Below are positions 10,085 through 19,543 of a stretch of DNA of 64,000 nucleotides, in pieces; the stretch's first letter is position 1; each line of letters begins with the position of its first letter. The position numbers and the translations under genes were made by a program. The DNA comes from Methylocystis sp. (GTDB lineage Bacteria > Pseudomonadota > Alphaproteobacteria > Rhizobiales > Beijerinckiaceae), in contig PERY01000001.1 of the NCBI GenBank assembly GCA_002929055.1, positions 152,855 through 216,854 on the forward strand. Reading direction: 5' to 3'. Under the pieces are notes generated by a model. That model worked only from the letters and a program-made list of their open reading frames with translations, was not told the DNA's origin and searched no databases.

Positions 10085-11007
10085 GCGGGCGCCGCATCCG
10101 GGCGCTCGATGTCGCGCGCGGCCTCGCGGTCGTGGCGATGGTCGTCTTTCATCTGATCTGGGATCTGGGGCACTTCGGCTATATTGCCGCGTCCATACCG
10201 TGGTCCGCGCCGGTGAAGGCGTTCGGCCACGCCATCGCCTTTTCTTTCCTTTTCATCGCTGGCGTGTCGCTTGTGCTCGCGCATCGCGAGGGGATCGACT
10301 GGCGCGCCTTCTGGCGGCGATTCGCCATCGTCGCGGGCGCGGCGGCTCTCGTGAGCGCCGGCACCTATATCGTCTTTCCGACCGCCTTCGTCTTCTTCGG
10401 CATCCTGCATTGCATCGCGGCCGCGAGCCTGCTGTCGGTTCCGTTTCTCTTGCTGCCGTGGCCGGCCGCGCTCGCCGCCGGCGTCGTCTTCCTGGCCGCG
10501 CCGCATGTTTTCACTGCGCCCGTCTTCAATTCGGATTGGCTGCAATGGGTCGGGCTTTCGACGCATGAGCCGCTGACGCAGGACTGGCGCCCGCTCTTTC
10601 CCTGGGCCGGGGCGATGCTGCTGGGCGTCGCGGCGGCGCGCGCCTTGCCTCTCGCAAAGGTCGAGGGCGCACGCTCCGCGGCTCCCTCAAAGTTGGGCGG
10701 CGCGCTCCCCTTCCTCGGCCGCCACAGCCTGCTGATCTATCTCGCGCATCAACCCGCGCTGTTCGCGCTCTTTACGGGGCTCGTGATAATCGCGCCGCCG
10801 CCCGAGGATGCGACCGCCTTCATTCTCGACTGCACGGCGAGCTGCCGCGCCGACGGAGGCGAGAAAGCCTATTGCCACGACGCCTGCGTCTGCACCGCCC
10901 AAGAGGCGATCCGCAGCAAGGCGCTCGTTGGCGTGACGGATGAGGCGGAGCGGGGGAAAAGGCTGCGGGAGATCGCCGGGCGCTGCGTGGGGAAAGGGCG
11001 GGAGTAA
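10081..11007 (+). CDS. DUF1624/heparan-alpha-glucosaminide N-acetyltransferase-like membrane acyltransferase
   Basis: RIRALDVARGLAVVAMVVFHLIWDLGHFGY...FLFIAGVSLVLAHR...RHSLLIYLAHQP; ATGA overlap with 9110..10084. Confidence 0.8.
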   Translation: MSGRRIRALDVARGLAVVAMVVFHLIWDLGHFGYIAASIPWSAPVKAFGHAIAFSFLFIAGVSLVLAHREGIDWRAFWRRFAIVAGAAALVSAGTYIVFPTAFVFFGILHCIAAASLLSVPFLLLPWPAALAAGVVFLAAPHVFTAPVFNSDWLQWVGLSTHEPLTQDWRPLFPWAGAMLLGVAAARALPLAKVEGARSAAPSKLGGALPFLGRHSLLIYLAHQPALFALFTGLVIIAPPPEDATAFILDCTASCRADGGEKAYCHDACVCTAQEAIRSKALVGVTDEAERGKRLREIAGRCVGKGRE

Positions 11008-11010
11008 GCC

Positions 11011-11092
11011 GTCATCGCGAGCGCAGCGAAGCGATCCAGAGTCACACGCGGCGCTCTGTATTGCTTCGTCGCTCACGCTCCTCGCAATGACG
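11011..11092. repeat. intergenic imperfect inverted repeat, dispersed family (GTCATTGCGAG...GAAGCAAT type)
   Basis: gtcatcgcgagcgcagcgaagcgatccag ... attgcttcgtcgctcacgctcctcgcaatgacg; second copy near 59556-59628. Confidence 0.8.
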
Positions 11093-11103
11093 TCGGAGGG
11101 AAC

Positions 11104-12357
11104 TCACATCCCGCCGAGATGCTCCGCGACCGTGAAGATGTCCTTGTCGCCGCGGCCGCACATGTTCATCACCATCAGATGATCCTGCGGCTTTTCCGCC
11201 GCGAGTTCGAAGACCTTGGCCAGCGCGTGCGACGGCTCCAGCGCCGGGATGATGCCCTCGAGCTTGGAGCAGAGCTGGAAGGCGGCGAGGGCCTCCTTGT
11301 CGGTCGCGCTGATATATTTCACGCGGCCCGACTCGTGCAGCCACGAGTGCTCCGGGCCGATGCCGGGATAGTCGAGGCCCGCCGAAATCGAATGACCTTC
11401 GAGAATCTGGCCGTCGTCGTCCATCAGGAGATAGGTGCGGTTGCCGTGCAGGACGCCGGGCTTGCCGCCATTGAGCGAGGCGGCGTGGCCGTTCGGCACA
11501 TCGACGCCGTGACCCGCCGCCTCGACGCCGTAAATCTCCACCGTCGAATCATCGAGGAAGGGGTGGAACAGGCCGATGGCGTTGGAGCCGCCGCCGATGC
11601 AGGCGACGAGCGAATCGGGCAGGCGCCCTTCCATCTCCTGCATCTGCGCTTTCGTCTCATTGCCGATGATCGACTGGAAGTCGCGCACCATAGCAGGGTA
11701 GGGATGCGGTCCGGCGGCGGTGCCGATGCAGTAGAACGTGTCGGCGACGTTCGTCACCCAGTCGCGCAGCGCCTCGTTCATCGCGTCCTTCAGCGTGCGC
11801 GCGCCGCTCTGCACCGGGATCACCTCCGCGCCCAGCATCTTCATGCGGAAGACGTTGGGCTTCTGCCGCTCGACGTCGACCGCGCCCATATAGACGATGC
11901 ATTGCAGGCCGAAGCGCGCGCAGGCGGTGGCGGTCGCGACGCCGTGCTGGCCCGCGCCCGTCTCGGCGATGATGCGCTTCTTGCCCATGCGCCGCGCGAG
12001 CAGAATTTGCCCCAGCACATTGTTGATCTTGTGCGCGCCGGTGTGATTGAGCTCGTCGCGCTTGAAATAGACCTTGGCGCCCAGCCTTTCGCCATTCGCG
12101 CCCTCGCCCGCCGTCGCGCGCACATGCTCGGTGATGCGCTCGGCGAAATAGAGCGGCGAGGGCCGACCTACATAATGCTTGTGGAGGCTCTTGAGCTCCT
12201 CGTGAAAGGCGGGGTTGTTCCTGGCGTCCGAATAGGCCTGCTCTAGATCGAGCACGAGCGGCATCAGCGTCTCGGCGACGAAGCGTCCGCCGAAAATGCC
12301 GAAGCGGCCGTTTTCGTCCGGCCCGGCGCGGAAGGAATTGGGAAGCGGCTTGGTCAC
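11104..12357 (-). CDS. trpB: tryptophan synthase beta chain
   Basis: [58 protein letters not shown]. Confidence 0.97.
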   Translation of the reverse strand: MTKPLPNSFRAGPDENGRFGIFGGRFVAETLMPLVLDLEQAYSDARNNPAFHEELKSLHKHYVGRPSPLYFAERITEHVRATAGEGANGERLGAKVYFKRDELNHTGAHKINNVLGQILLARRMGKKRIIAETGAGQHGVATATACARFGLQCIVYMGAVDVERQKPNVFRMKMLGAEVIPVQSGARTLKDAMNEALRDWVTNVADTFYCIGTAAGPHPYPAMVRDFQSIIGNETKAQMQEMEGRLPDSLVACIGGGSNAIGLFHPFLDDSTVEIYGVEAAGHGVDVPNGHAASLNGGKPGVLHGNRTYLLMDDDGQILEGHSISAGLDYPGIGPEHSWLHESGRVKYISATDKEALAAFQLCSKLEGIIPALEPSHALAKVFELAAEKPQDHLMVMNMCGRGDKDIFTVAEHLGGM

Positions 12358-12433
12358 GGGGCGTTCCTCATGTCGCGGGGCGCCGGCTGCTGCGGCGCGA
12401 GGTCTGGCTTTCGTCTTAAACTGTCGCGCGCCG

Positions 12434-13075
12434 CTATGAAAGCGAGTGCGCGGCCGAGATGAAGGCCCTGATCCTCGCCGCGTCCTTCACGCCCCGCTCA
12501 CGCTCGACGCCCGACGACACGTCCACCGCCGGCGCGCCGGTGCGGCGCAGCGCCTCGGCGACATTTTCGGGGTCGAGGCCGCCCGAAAGCATCCAGTTCG
12601 CGGCGCTTATGTTGCGCAGCAAATCCCAGTCGAAGACGACGCCCGCGCCGCCGGGAACCGCCGCGCCCGGGGCGGGCTTGGCGTCGAAGAGCAGAATGTC
12701 GGCGACGCCCTCATAGGCCCTGGCGGCTTCCACGTCCGCGGCGGTCGCCACGCCGATGGCCTTGATGACGGGCAGGCCGAAGCGCGCCTTGACCGCGCCG
12801 ACGCGCGCGGGGCTTTCCTTGCCGTGAAGCTGCATGAGGTCGGGAACGAGGTCGGCGGCGATGGCGTCCAGCGCGGCGTCGTCGGCGTCGACGGTCAGCG
12901 CCACCTTGTGGATGCGTCCCTTCGCCATCGTCCCGAGCGTGCGGGCCGTTTCGAGGTCGATATGGCGGGGGCTCTTTTCAAAGAACACGAAGCCCGCCAT
13001 GTCGGCGCTGGCTGCGATGGCCGCGAGAAGCGTCTCGGGGGTGGAGAGGCCGCAGATTTTGACGAGGGTGGGCAA
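12434..13075 (-). CDS. trpF: phosphoribosylanthranilate isomerase
   Basis: [14 protein letters not shown]...[13 protein letters not shown]...[12 protein letters not shown] start at 13075 preferred because the longer ORF runs through a palindromic repeat. Confidence 0.88.
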   Translation of the reverse strand: MPTLVKICGLSTPETLLAAIAASADMAGFVFFEKSPRHIDLETARTLGTMAKGRIHKVALTVDADDAALDAIAADLVPDLMQLHGKESPARVGAVKARFGLPVIKAIGVATAADVEAARAYEGVADILLFDAKPAPGAAVPGGAGVVFDWDLLRNISAANWMLSGGLDPENVAEALRRTGAPAVDVSSGVERERGVKDAARIRAFISAAHSLS

Positions 13076-13101
13076 GGTCGATTCCAAAGGGCCGGCAATT
13101 T

Positions 13102-13210
13102 CCCTCTCCCGCCTGCGGGAGAGGGTGGCCCCTGCGTCAGCAGGGGTCGGGTGAGGGCCCTCATTTGTCACCGCTTCGCGGCGACACCTTCTCCCGCAAG
13201 CGGGAGAAGG
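13102..13210. repeat. composite palindromic intergenic repeat (multiple hairpins)
   Basis: ccctctcccg-cctg-cgggagaggg (13102-13125), cccctg-cgtcag-caggggg-type (13129-13146), tgtcaccgc-ttc-gcggcgaca, ccttctcccg-caag-cgggagaagg (13187-13210). Confidence 0.85.
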
Positions 13211-13218
13211 TGAAAGCG

Positions 13219-14631
13219 TCACCCCCTATTATACACATCCTCGAAGCGGACGATGTCGTCTTCGCCGAGGTATGAGCCGGTCTGCACCTCGATCAGCTCC
13301 AGGTCGATCTTGCCGGGGTTGGTGAGGCGGTGCTTGCTGCCGATGGGCAGATAGATCGACTCGTTCTCGTGGACAAGATGAATTTCCTCGTCGCGGCCGA
13401 CCTCCGCCGTGCCGCGCACCACGATCCAGTGTTCGGCGCGGTGAAAATGCTTTTGCAGCGACAGGCGCTCGCCCGGCTTCACGACGATGCGCTTCACCTG
13501 ATAGCGCTGGCCCTCGTCGATCGACTGGTAATAGCCCCAGGGACGGAAGATGCGTTTGTGGGCGCCCGCCTCGCGGCGGTTCTGCGTCTTGAGTTCGTCG
13601 ACGAGCTGTTTGACCTTGTCGCCATGCTCGTGGTTGAGCACCAGAACAGCGTCCTGCGTCGTCACGACGATGACGTCGTCGACGCCCACCACCGTGGTCA
13701 GCATGTCCTCGGAGCGCACATGGACGTTCTTTGAGTCCATCACGACGCCCTGGCCGCGCACGGAATTGCCCTGCCCGTCGCGCTCCGACAGCTCCCAAAC
13801 GGCGCGCCAGGTGCCGACGTCCGACCAGCCGATATCGGCGGGGATCAAAGCCGCCTTGTCGGTCTTTTCCATCACGGCGTAGTCGATCGACTTCTTGGGC
13901 GCGCGGGCGAAGGCTTCCGCATTCAGGACGAGGAAGCCGAGATCGGTGGTCGCGCCCTCGATCGCGGCCTCCGCCGCTTCGAAGATGAAGGGCTCGAACT
14001 GCCCGATTTCGGCCTGCATCACATCGGCTCGGAAAATGAAGTTGCCGCTGTTCCAGAAATAGCCGGCGTCGAGATAGGTTTGCGCCGTCTCGCGGTCGGG
14101 CTTCTCGACGAAGGCGTCGAGCTTCAGCACTTCGCCGCCGTCGTGTAGCGGCGCACCGGGACGCAGATAGCCATAGCCGGTGGCCGGGCTGTCGGGCTTG
14201 ACGCCGAGCGTGACGATGTAGCCCTCCGCAGCGGCGGCGCTGGCCTTCTTGCACAGCTCCACAAGGCCGGCGCGGTTGCGCACCACATGGTCGGCCGCGA
14301 GCACCACGACGACCGTATCGGGCGCGCGGCGCGCGGCGAGGCCGGCGGCGACGGCGACTGCGGGGCCGGAGTCACGGCGCGAGGGCTCAAGAACGATGTC
14401 GGCCTGCGCGCCGATTTCGCGCAACTGGTCGGCGATGAGGAAGCGATAGTCGATGTTGGAGATGACGAGCGGCTTCTCGAAGGCGGGGTCCGCCAGCATG
14501 GCCATTGTCGTCTGGAACGTCGAGCGCTCGCCGACGAGCGGAATGAACTGCTTGGGCAGGGTTTCCCGCGACTCCGGCCAAACCCGCGTGCCCGAGCCGC
14601 CGCACATGATGACGGGCAGGATCTTCTTCAT
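13219..14631 (-). CDS. manC: mannose-1-phosphate guanylyltransferase / mannose-6-phosphate isomerase
   Basis: MKKILPVIMCGGSGTRVWPESRETLPKQFIPLVG; FVEKPDRETAQ; C-terminal RPWGYYQSIDEGQRYQVKRIVVKPGERLSLQKHFHRAEHWIVV. Confidence 0.93.
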   Translation of the reverse strand: MKKILPVIMCGGSGTRVWPESRETLPKQFIPLVGERSTFQTTMAMLADPAFEKPLVISNIDYRFLIADQLREIGAQADIVLEPSRRDSGPAVAVAAGLAARRAPDTVVVVLAADHVVRNRAGLVELCKKASAAAAEGYIVTLGVKPDSPATGYGYLRPGAPLHDGGEVLKLDAFVEKPDRETAQTYLDAGYFWNSGNFIFRADVMQAEIGQFEPFIFEAAEAAIEGATTDLGFLVLNAEAFARAPKKSIDYAVMEKTDKAALIPADIGWSDVGTWRAVWELSERDGQGNSVRGQGVVMDSKNVHVRSEDMLTTVVGVDDVIVVTTQDAVLVLNHEHGDKVKQLVDELKTQNRREAGAHKRIFRPWGYYQSIDEGQRYQVKRIVVKPGERLSLQKHFHRAEHWIVVRGTAEVGRDEEIHLVHENESIYLPIGSKHRLTNPGKIDLELIEVQTGSYLGEDDIVRFEDVYNRG

Positions 14632-14835
14632 TGGTCCCCTCCAGCCCCGACGCATCTACCGTTTGCGAACCGGGCGAGCGAAAAGAAATCACGCCAGATC
14701 AGGCTTTTTTCGGCGCGTTCAAGGAACTCTTACAAGAGTCGTTCGTCAATTTGGCGTCACGCGCGCACGGCTGTCATTCGGCCCGCTTCTTGGCGAGAAT
14801 GGGGCAAAGCGCAGCCGCAGCCAAGTTAAACGCCC

Positions 14836-17800
14836 TCAGCCCTTGCCCTTTTTCTCCAGCTCGGCCTTGAGCGCCGCGAGCTTCGCGAAGGGCGAGTCGG
14901 GATCGGGCTGGCGCTCGCGCTTCTCCGGCGCGGCGAAGCCCGGGCCGCCTAGCCGGCGGTTGCGCCGGTCGTCGTCGCGCGGCGCGGTCCGCTCGAAGCG
15001 GGATTTGTCGAAGCGCGGCTTCTCGAAACGCGGCTTGTCGGAGCGCGGCTTGTCGGAGCGAGCCTCGCCCGCCGCGTGAGCGCCGCCCTCCGCGGCGGCG
15101 GCGCCTTCGGCGGGACGCTGGCGGTCGCGCCGGGGCGGGCGGCGGTCGCCTTCTGAGCCTTCGCGGGGTCCACGCGCCGGGCCCCCCTGATGGCGGCGCG
15201 GGCCGCCCGCGTGGGAATGGCGCTGCGGGGCCCAGACGTCGATCAGCGCAGGGGCTGCTTCGGCGGCCGCTTCTTCTTCTGACGCTGTATCTTCCCCGGC
15301 CGCGTCCTGAGTTGGGGCCGCATCGGCGGCGATGGCTTCGGCGACCGCCGCCACCGCTTCAGCGGCGGCTTCCGTGACAGCCGTGGGCTCCACGGCCGCG
15401 GCCTCCGCGACGTTCTCTGCCGGCGCTTCGGGCGCGCTCTCGCCAGCGGGCTTGGGCGTGATCGGTTCGGTCGAGGCCGCGGGAATCAGTGCAACGGTGA
15501 TCGCCGGACCCGGGCGCTGCGTGGCGGCGTAGCCGAGCGACTTCAGGATCGAGGAGAAAGCCTCTCCCGAGCAGCCGGTCAGCGAGGTCATCGCCACGGT
15601 GACGACGAAACTCTCGCCGTCGGCGGCGCCCGCGGGCGGGTCGCCGGCCGTGACGCCGGGTTTGTAGGCGATGGCCGGACGGATGAGGTCCGCGAGACGC
15701 TCCAGAATGTCGACGCGCACCACGCGCTCGCCGCAGACGCGGAAGCCGGCGGCGCGATAGAATCCCTTGTGGATCGACGGATCGGCGGCGAAAGAGGTCC
15801 GGCCCGAGGCGGCCAGATGCGGGACTTCCTCGAGCCCCTTCACATTGTCGAGCCCGCCGTGATGCAGCGCCCAGAGCAGCGACGCCAGCGTGCGCGGCGC
15901 GGGCTTCAGCAGCAGCGGCAGATAGATGTGATAGGCGCCAAAGCGCACGCCGAGCTTGCGCAGCGCGCCGCGGTCTTCCTGCGAGAAGGCCTTCACGTCC
16001 TTGGCGACGCGGGCGCGGTCGAGAACGCCCAGTTCCTCAGAGAGCTGGAAGGCGACGCCGCGCGTCACCCCCTCGAGTCCCTCGCCCTTTTCAAGTTGCT
16101 CCAGCGGCCCCAGCAGTTTCTTCACATGCTGGGCGAGCCAGAGGTTGAGGCGGTTCTGAACCTTTTCCAGAGCGGCGCCGGTCAATTGCTCGTCGGCGAG
16201 CACCCGGGTCGTTGGCGTCAATATGCCGGCGCCGGCCGCGATCTTGGCGACAGGTTCGCCCAGCCAGCGGATCACGCCGTCATTGCCGAGGACGAAGGCG
16301 TCGTCGACCGCGTCGAAGACACGCGTCGCCCGCGCCTCGAATTCCCCGGCGAGCGCCTTCTGGGCGGCTGCGTTCAGGGCCCTGGCGGCTTCGCCTGCGG
16401 CGCCCGGATCAGGCGTGAAGCGAAAGCCCTGAAGGCTCCCGACATGCTGACCTTCGACCAGGACGTCGCCGGCGGCGTTGATTTCGGCTTCGAGCATCGC
16501 GTTCTCTCTTAGTCGGCGCATCAGCAGGCTGGTGCGGCGATCGACGAAACGTTGCGTCAAACGGCAGTGCAACGCGTCGGACAGGCTGTCCTCTACCCGA
16601 CGCGCGACGCTCTGCCAATGCTCGGCGTCGTCCAGCCATCCGGAACGATTCGCAATAAAGCTCACCGTGCGGACCTGGGCGAGGCGGTTCGAAAGGGTGT
16701 CTATGTCCCCGTCGACCCTGTCAAACGCCGAGATCTGCTTGGCCATCCAGTCGCCCGGGATCTTTCCGCGCCGGGCGATGAAGCCGAAAACCGAGAGCGC
16801 CAGATCGGCGTGGGCCGCCGGAGACGTCTTGCGGTAATCGGGAATCTGGCAGGCTTCCCAGAGCCGGGCGACGTCCGCCGGGGTCTTGGCGTTCCTTTGC
16901 GCCGTTTCGTCGCGGCTCGCCGCCTCGAAAGCGAGCTGGTCCACGGCGATGGGCGCGCGCGTGAAACGTCGATGGTCCGGTGTTTTGTCGAGCGAATGGG
17001 CCAGGGCCTTGATCGACGAGAAATCGAGGTCGCTGTTGCGCCACTGGAGAAGCGAAACGGGCTCGAAGCGGTGATCCTCCAGCGCTTCGATCAGCTCTTC
17101 CTCGAAAGGCGGGCAGCGGCCCGTCGCGCCAAAGGCGCCGTCGCTCATATGACGGCCCGCCCGCCCGGCGATCTGGCCGAACTCGGCCGGCGTCAGCCGC
17201 CGGTACCGCCAGCCGTCGAATTTCCGGTCCGAGGCGAAGGCGACGTAATCCACGTCCAGATTCAGCCCCATGCCGATCGCGTCGGTCGCGACGATGTAGT
17301 CGACGTCGCCCGACTGGAAGAGCTCGACCTGCGCGTTGCGGGTGCGCGGCGAGAGCGCGCCGAGCACCACAGCCGCGCCGCCGCGCTGCCGCTTGATCCA
17401 TTCGGCGATGGCGTAGACCTCTTCGGCCGAGAAGGCGACGATAGCGCTCCGGGGCGGCAGGCGCGAGATTTTCTTGTCGCCGGCGAAGGTCAGCCGGGAC
17501 AGGCGCGGCCGGGAGAATATCTGCGCGCGGGGAAACAGCTCGGAGACGAGCGGCTCCATGGTTCCGGCGCCGATCAGGAGGGTCTCCTGCCGCCCGCGCC
17601 AGCGCAGCAGGCGGTCCGTGAAGATATGGCCGCGGTCGAGATCGGCGGCGAGCTGAATCTCGTCGATTGCGACGAAATCGACCGCAATGTCGCGGGGCAT
17701 GGCTTCGACGGTCGAAATCCAATAGGCCGGCGCGCGCGGCTTGATCTTTTCTTCGCCCGTGATCAGCGCGACGGCCTCGGTCCCGACCTTGGCGACGACC

Positions 17801-17970
17801 CGGTTGTAAACCTCCCGCGCCAGAAGCCTCAGCGGCAGGCCGATGAGGCCGGTCGGGAAAGAAAGCATCCGCTCGATGGCGTGATGCGTCTTGCCGGTGT
17901 TGGTGGGGCCGAGCACGGCGGCCACTCCGTCGGTGCGGAAGGCGGCGCGATTCCCGGTCGGGGGCGTCAT
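14836..17970 (-). CDS. SUV3-like DEAD/DEAH superfamily helicase with Ala/Glu- and Arg-rich C-terminal tail
   Basis: AVLGPTNTGKTHHAIERML Walker A; DEIQ; ATDAIGMGLNLDVDYVAF; IGQIAGRAGRH; ATG at 17970 (ORF may extend to 18039). Confidence 0.85.
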   Translation of the reverse strand: MTPPTGNRAAFRTDGVAAVLGPTNTGKTHHAIERMLSFPTGLIGLPLRLLAREVYNRVVAKVGTEAVALITGEEKIKPRAPAYWISTVEAMPRDIAVDFVAIDEIQLAADLDRGHIFTDRLLRWRGRQETLLIGAGTMEPLVSELFPRAQIFSRPRLSRLTFAGDKKISRLPPRSAIVAFSAEEVYAIAEWIKRQRGGAAVVLGALSPRTRNAQVELFQSGDVDYIVATDAIGMGLNLDVDYVAFASDRKFDGWRYRRLTPAEFGQIAGRAGRHMSDGAFGATGRCPPFEEELIEALEDHRFEPVSLLQWRNSDLDFSSIKALAHSLDKTPDHRRFTRAPIAVDQLAFEAASRDETAQRNAKTPADVARLWEACQIPDYRKTSPAAHADLALSVFGFIARRGKIPGDWMAKQISAFDRVDGDIDTLSNRLAQVRTVSFIANRSGWLDDAEHWQSVARRVEDSLSDALHCRLTQRFVDRRTSLLMRRLRENAMLEAEINAAGDVLVEGQHVGSLQGFRFTPDPGAAGEAARALNAAAQKALAGEFEARATRVFDAVDDAFVLGNDGVIRWLGEPVAKIAAGAGILTPTTRVLADEQLTGAALEKVQNRLNLWLAQHVKKLLGPLEQLEKGEGLEGVTRGVAFQLSEELGVLDRARVAKDVKAFSQEDRGALRKLGVRFGAYHIYLPLLLKPAPRTLASLLWALHHGGLDNVKGLEEVPHLAASGRTSFAADPSIHKGFYRAAGFRVCGERVVRVDILERLADLIRPAIAYKPGVTAGDPPAGAADGESFVVTVAMTSLTGCSGEAFSSILKSLGYAATQRPGPAITVALIPAASTEPITPKPAGESAPEAPAENVAEAAAVEPTAVTEAAAEAVAAVAEAIAADAAPTQDAAGEDTASEEEAAAEAAPALIDVWAPQRHSHAGGPRRHQGGPARGPREGSEGDRRPPRRDRQRPAEGAAAAEGGAHAAGEARSDKPRSDKPRFEKPRFDKSRFERTAPRDDDRRNRRLGGPGFAAPEKRERQPDPDSPFAKLAALKAELEKKGKG

Positions 17971-18772
17971 GGCGATTTTTGTCGGCCTTGTTCTCTTGGC
18001 TTCTTTTGGCGCCCGGGCGGCGGCGCGCCGCCGTGTCATATCGGAACTTTCGAGCGGGCGCGACTTTACGCTTCGAACAGCCTGCGAACGAATCGCGGCC
18101 GAATCGCTGACTCGCCCTGAATCACGCTCTGTTCCGACAGCATATAGGGCTCGTGAAGTCTCTCGCCCCTAACTCTTGCGATTCTGTTCCTGCCGGTGAG
18201 ACCATCGCGCCAGCGGCGGACGGACTCGCCGAAGCTCTCTTGTCAACGCCTCACATCGGTCGCCGCGCGCCAAGTGCGTTAACCAAAGGGATCAAGCGGG
18301 AACGGAGCCCGCACGAATCGCTTTCCCGTCCAGGTTTGCCGACTGTTCGCATAGATATTGCGCACGCCTGCGCGGCCGCTACCCGATCTGGGTCTGCGCG
18401 CCGCCCCGAGTTGGCGAGCCGAGCGCGCCCCTGTTCGCCAGCCTGCTGAATTGATGAAGGCGCGTGCGAAATTGGGACGGGCGACGTCGCAACCATGCGC
18501 CCGGCCCCAAGCCCTGCGAGCCTCGCGCTTTGCGGATGGGGGGAGGTCTGCGCCGGTCAATTCTTAACGCGGCGACGGGCCAGGCCGACTTGAACCGCCG
18601 ACAACGTCCGCCAATCGCATTGCGCCGGCCGGATTCCTCGTCCCGATAAGTCAAGCGTTAACCATTTGGAAGGCATAGTCGCAACGAACGCGGCGCGCGT
18701 CGTTCGGTCCAAGCGATGCGCCGCTCACAAGCCTCCGGGATCACACCGGCCAAGAGCGATCGACGGCGAGAC

Positions 18773-19543
18773 ATGAAAGTAGTGGTGCTGACCGGCGGCC
18801 TTGGCACGCGTCTCGCGGAAGAGACGTCCGTGCGCCCCAAGCCCATGGTCGAGATCGGCGGCCGGCCGATCCTGTGGCACATCATGAAGATCTATTCCGC
18901 GCACGGTTTCAACGAATTCGTGCTGTGCCTTGGATACAAGGGCTACTTCATCAAGGAATTCTTCTCCAACTACTTCCTGCACATGTCGGACGTCACCTTC
19001 GACATGCGCACGCAGCAGATGGAGGTGCATCGCCGCAACGCGGAGCCCTGGCGCGTCACGCTCGTCGACACGGGCGACACGACGATGACCGGTGGCCGCG
19101 TGAAGCGCGTCATCGACTATGTGAAGGACGACGACGTCTTCGCATTGACCTATGGCGACGGCGTCGCCGACATCGATCTCACCGCCGAACTCGCCTTTCA
19201 TCGCGCGCATGGCAAGATGGCGACAGTCGCCGCCGTGCGGCCCGAGATGCGCTTCGGCGCCATGACGCTCGATGGCGACCGCGTCACGACATTTGCGGAA
19301 AAGCCCGTGGCGGAAAGCGCCTTCGTCAATGGCGGCTTCTTCTTTCTCTCTCCCAAGGTCGGCGATCTCATCGAGGGCGATTCGAGCGTCTGGGAGCACG
19401 CGCCGGTGAACTGGCTCGCCGAACATGACGAGCTGCGCGCCTTCCAGCACGACGGCTTCTGGCGTCCGATGGATACGCTGCGCGACAAGCTCTACCTCGA
19501 AGAACAGTGGAACTCCGGCCAGGCGAAGTGGAAAATCTGGTGA
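18773..19543 (+). CDS. rfbF: glucose-1-phosphate cytidylyltransferase
   Basis: MKVVVLTGGLGTRLAEETSVRPKPMVEIGGRPILWHIMKIYSAHGFNEFVLCLGYKG. Confidence 0.95.
   Translation: MKVVVLTGGLGTRLAEETSVRPKPMVEIGGRPILWHIMKIYSAHGFNEFVLCLGYKGYFIKEFFSNYFLHMSDVTFDMRTQQMEVHRRNAEPWRVTLVDTGDTTMTGGRVKRVIDYVKDDDVFALTYGDGVADIDLTAELAFHRAHGKMATVAAVRPEMRFGAMTLDGDRVTTFAEKPVAESAFVNGGFFFLSPKVGDLIEGDSSVWEHAPVNWLAEHDELRAFQHDGFWRPMDTLRDKLYLEEQWNSGQAKWKIW

Noticed and set aside
13076-13222. N-terminal extension of trpF to 13222
   Set aside because: Extension is translated palindromic repeat; the TrpF fold starts at TLVKICGL, so the start was moved to TTG 13075
16552-18120. 522-aa plus-strand ORF
   Set aside because: Antisense to the SUV3-like helicase
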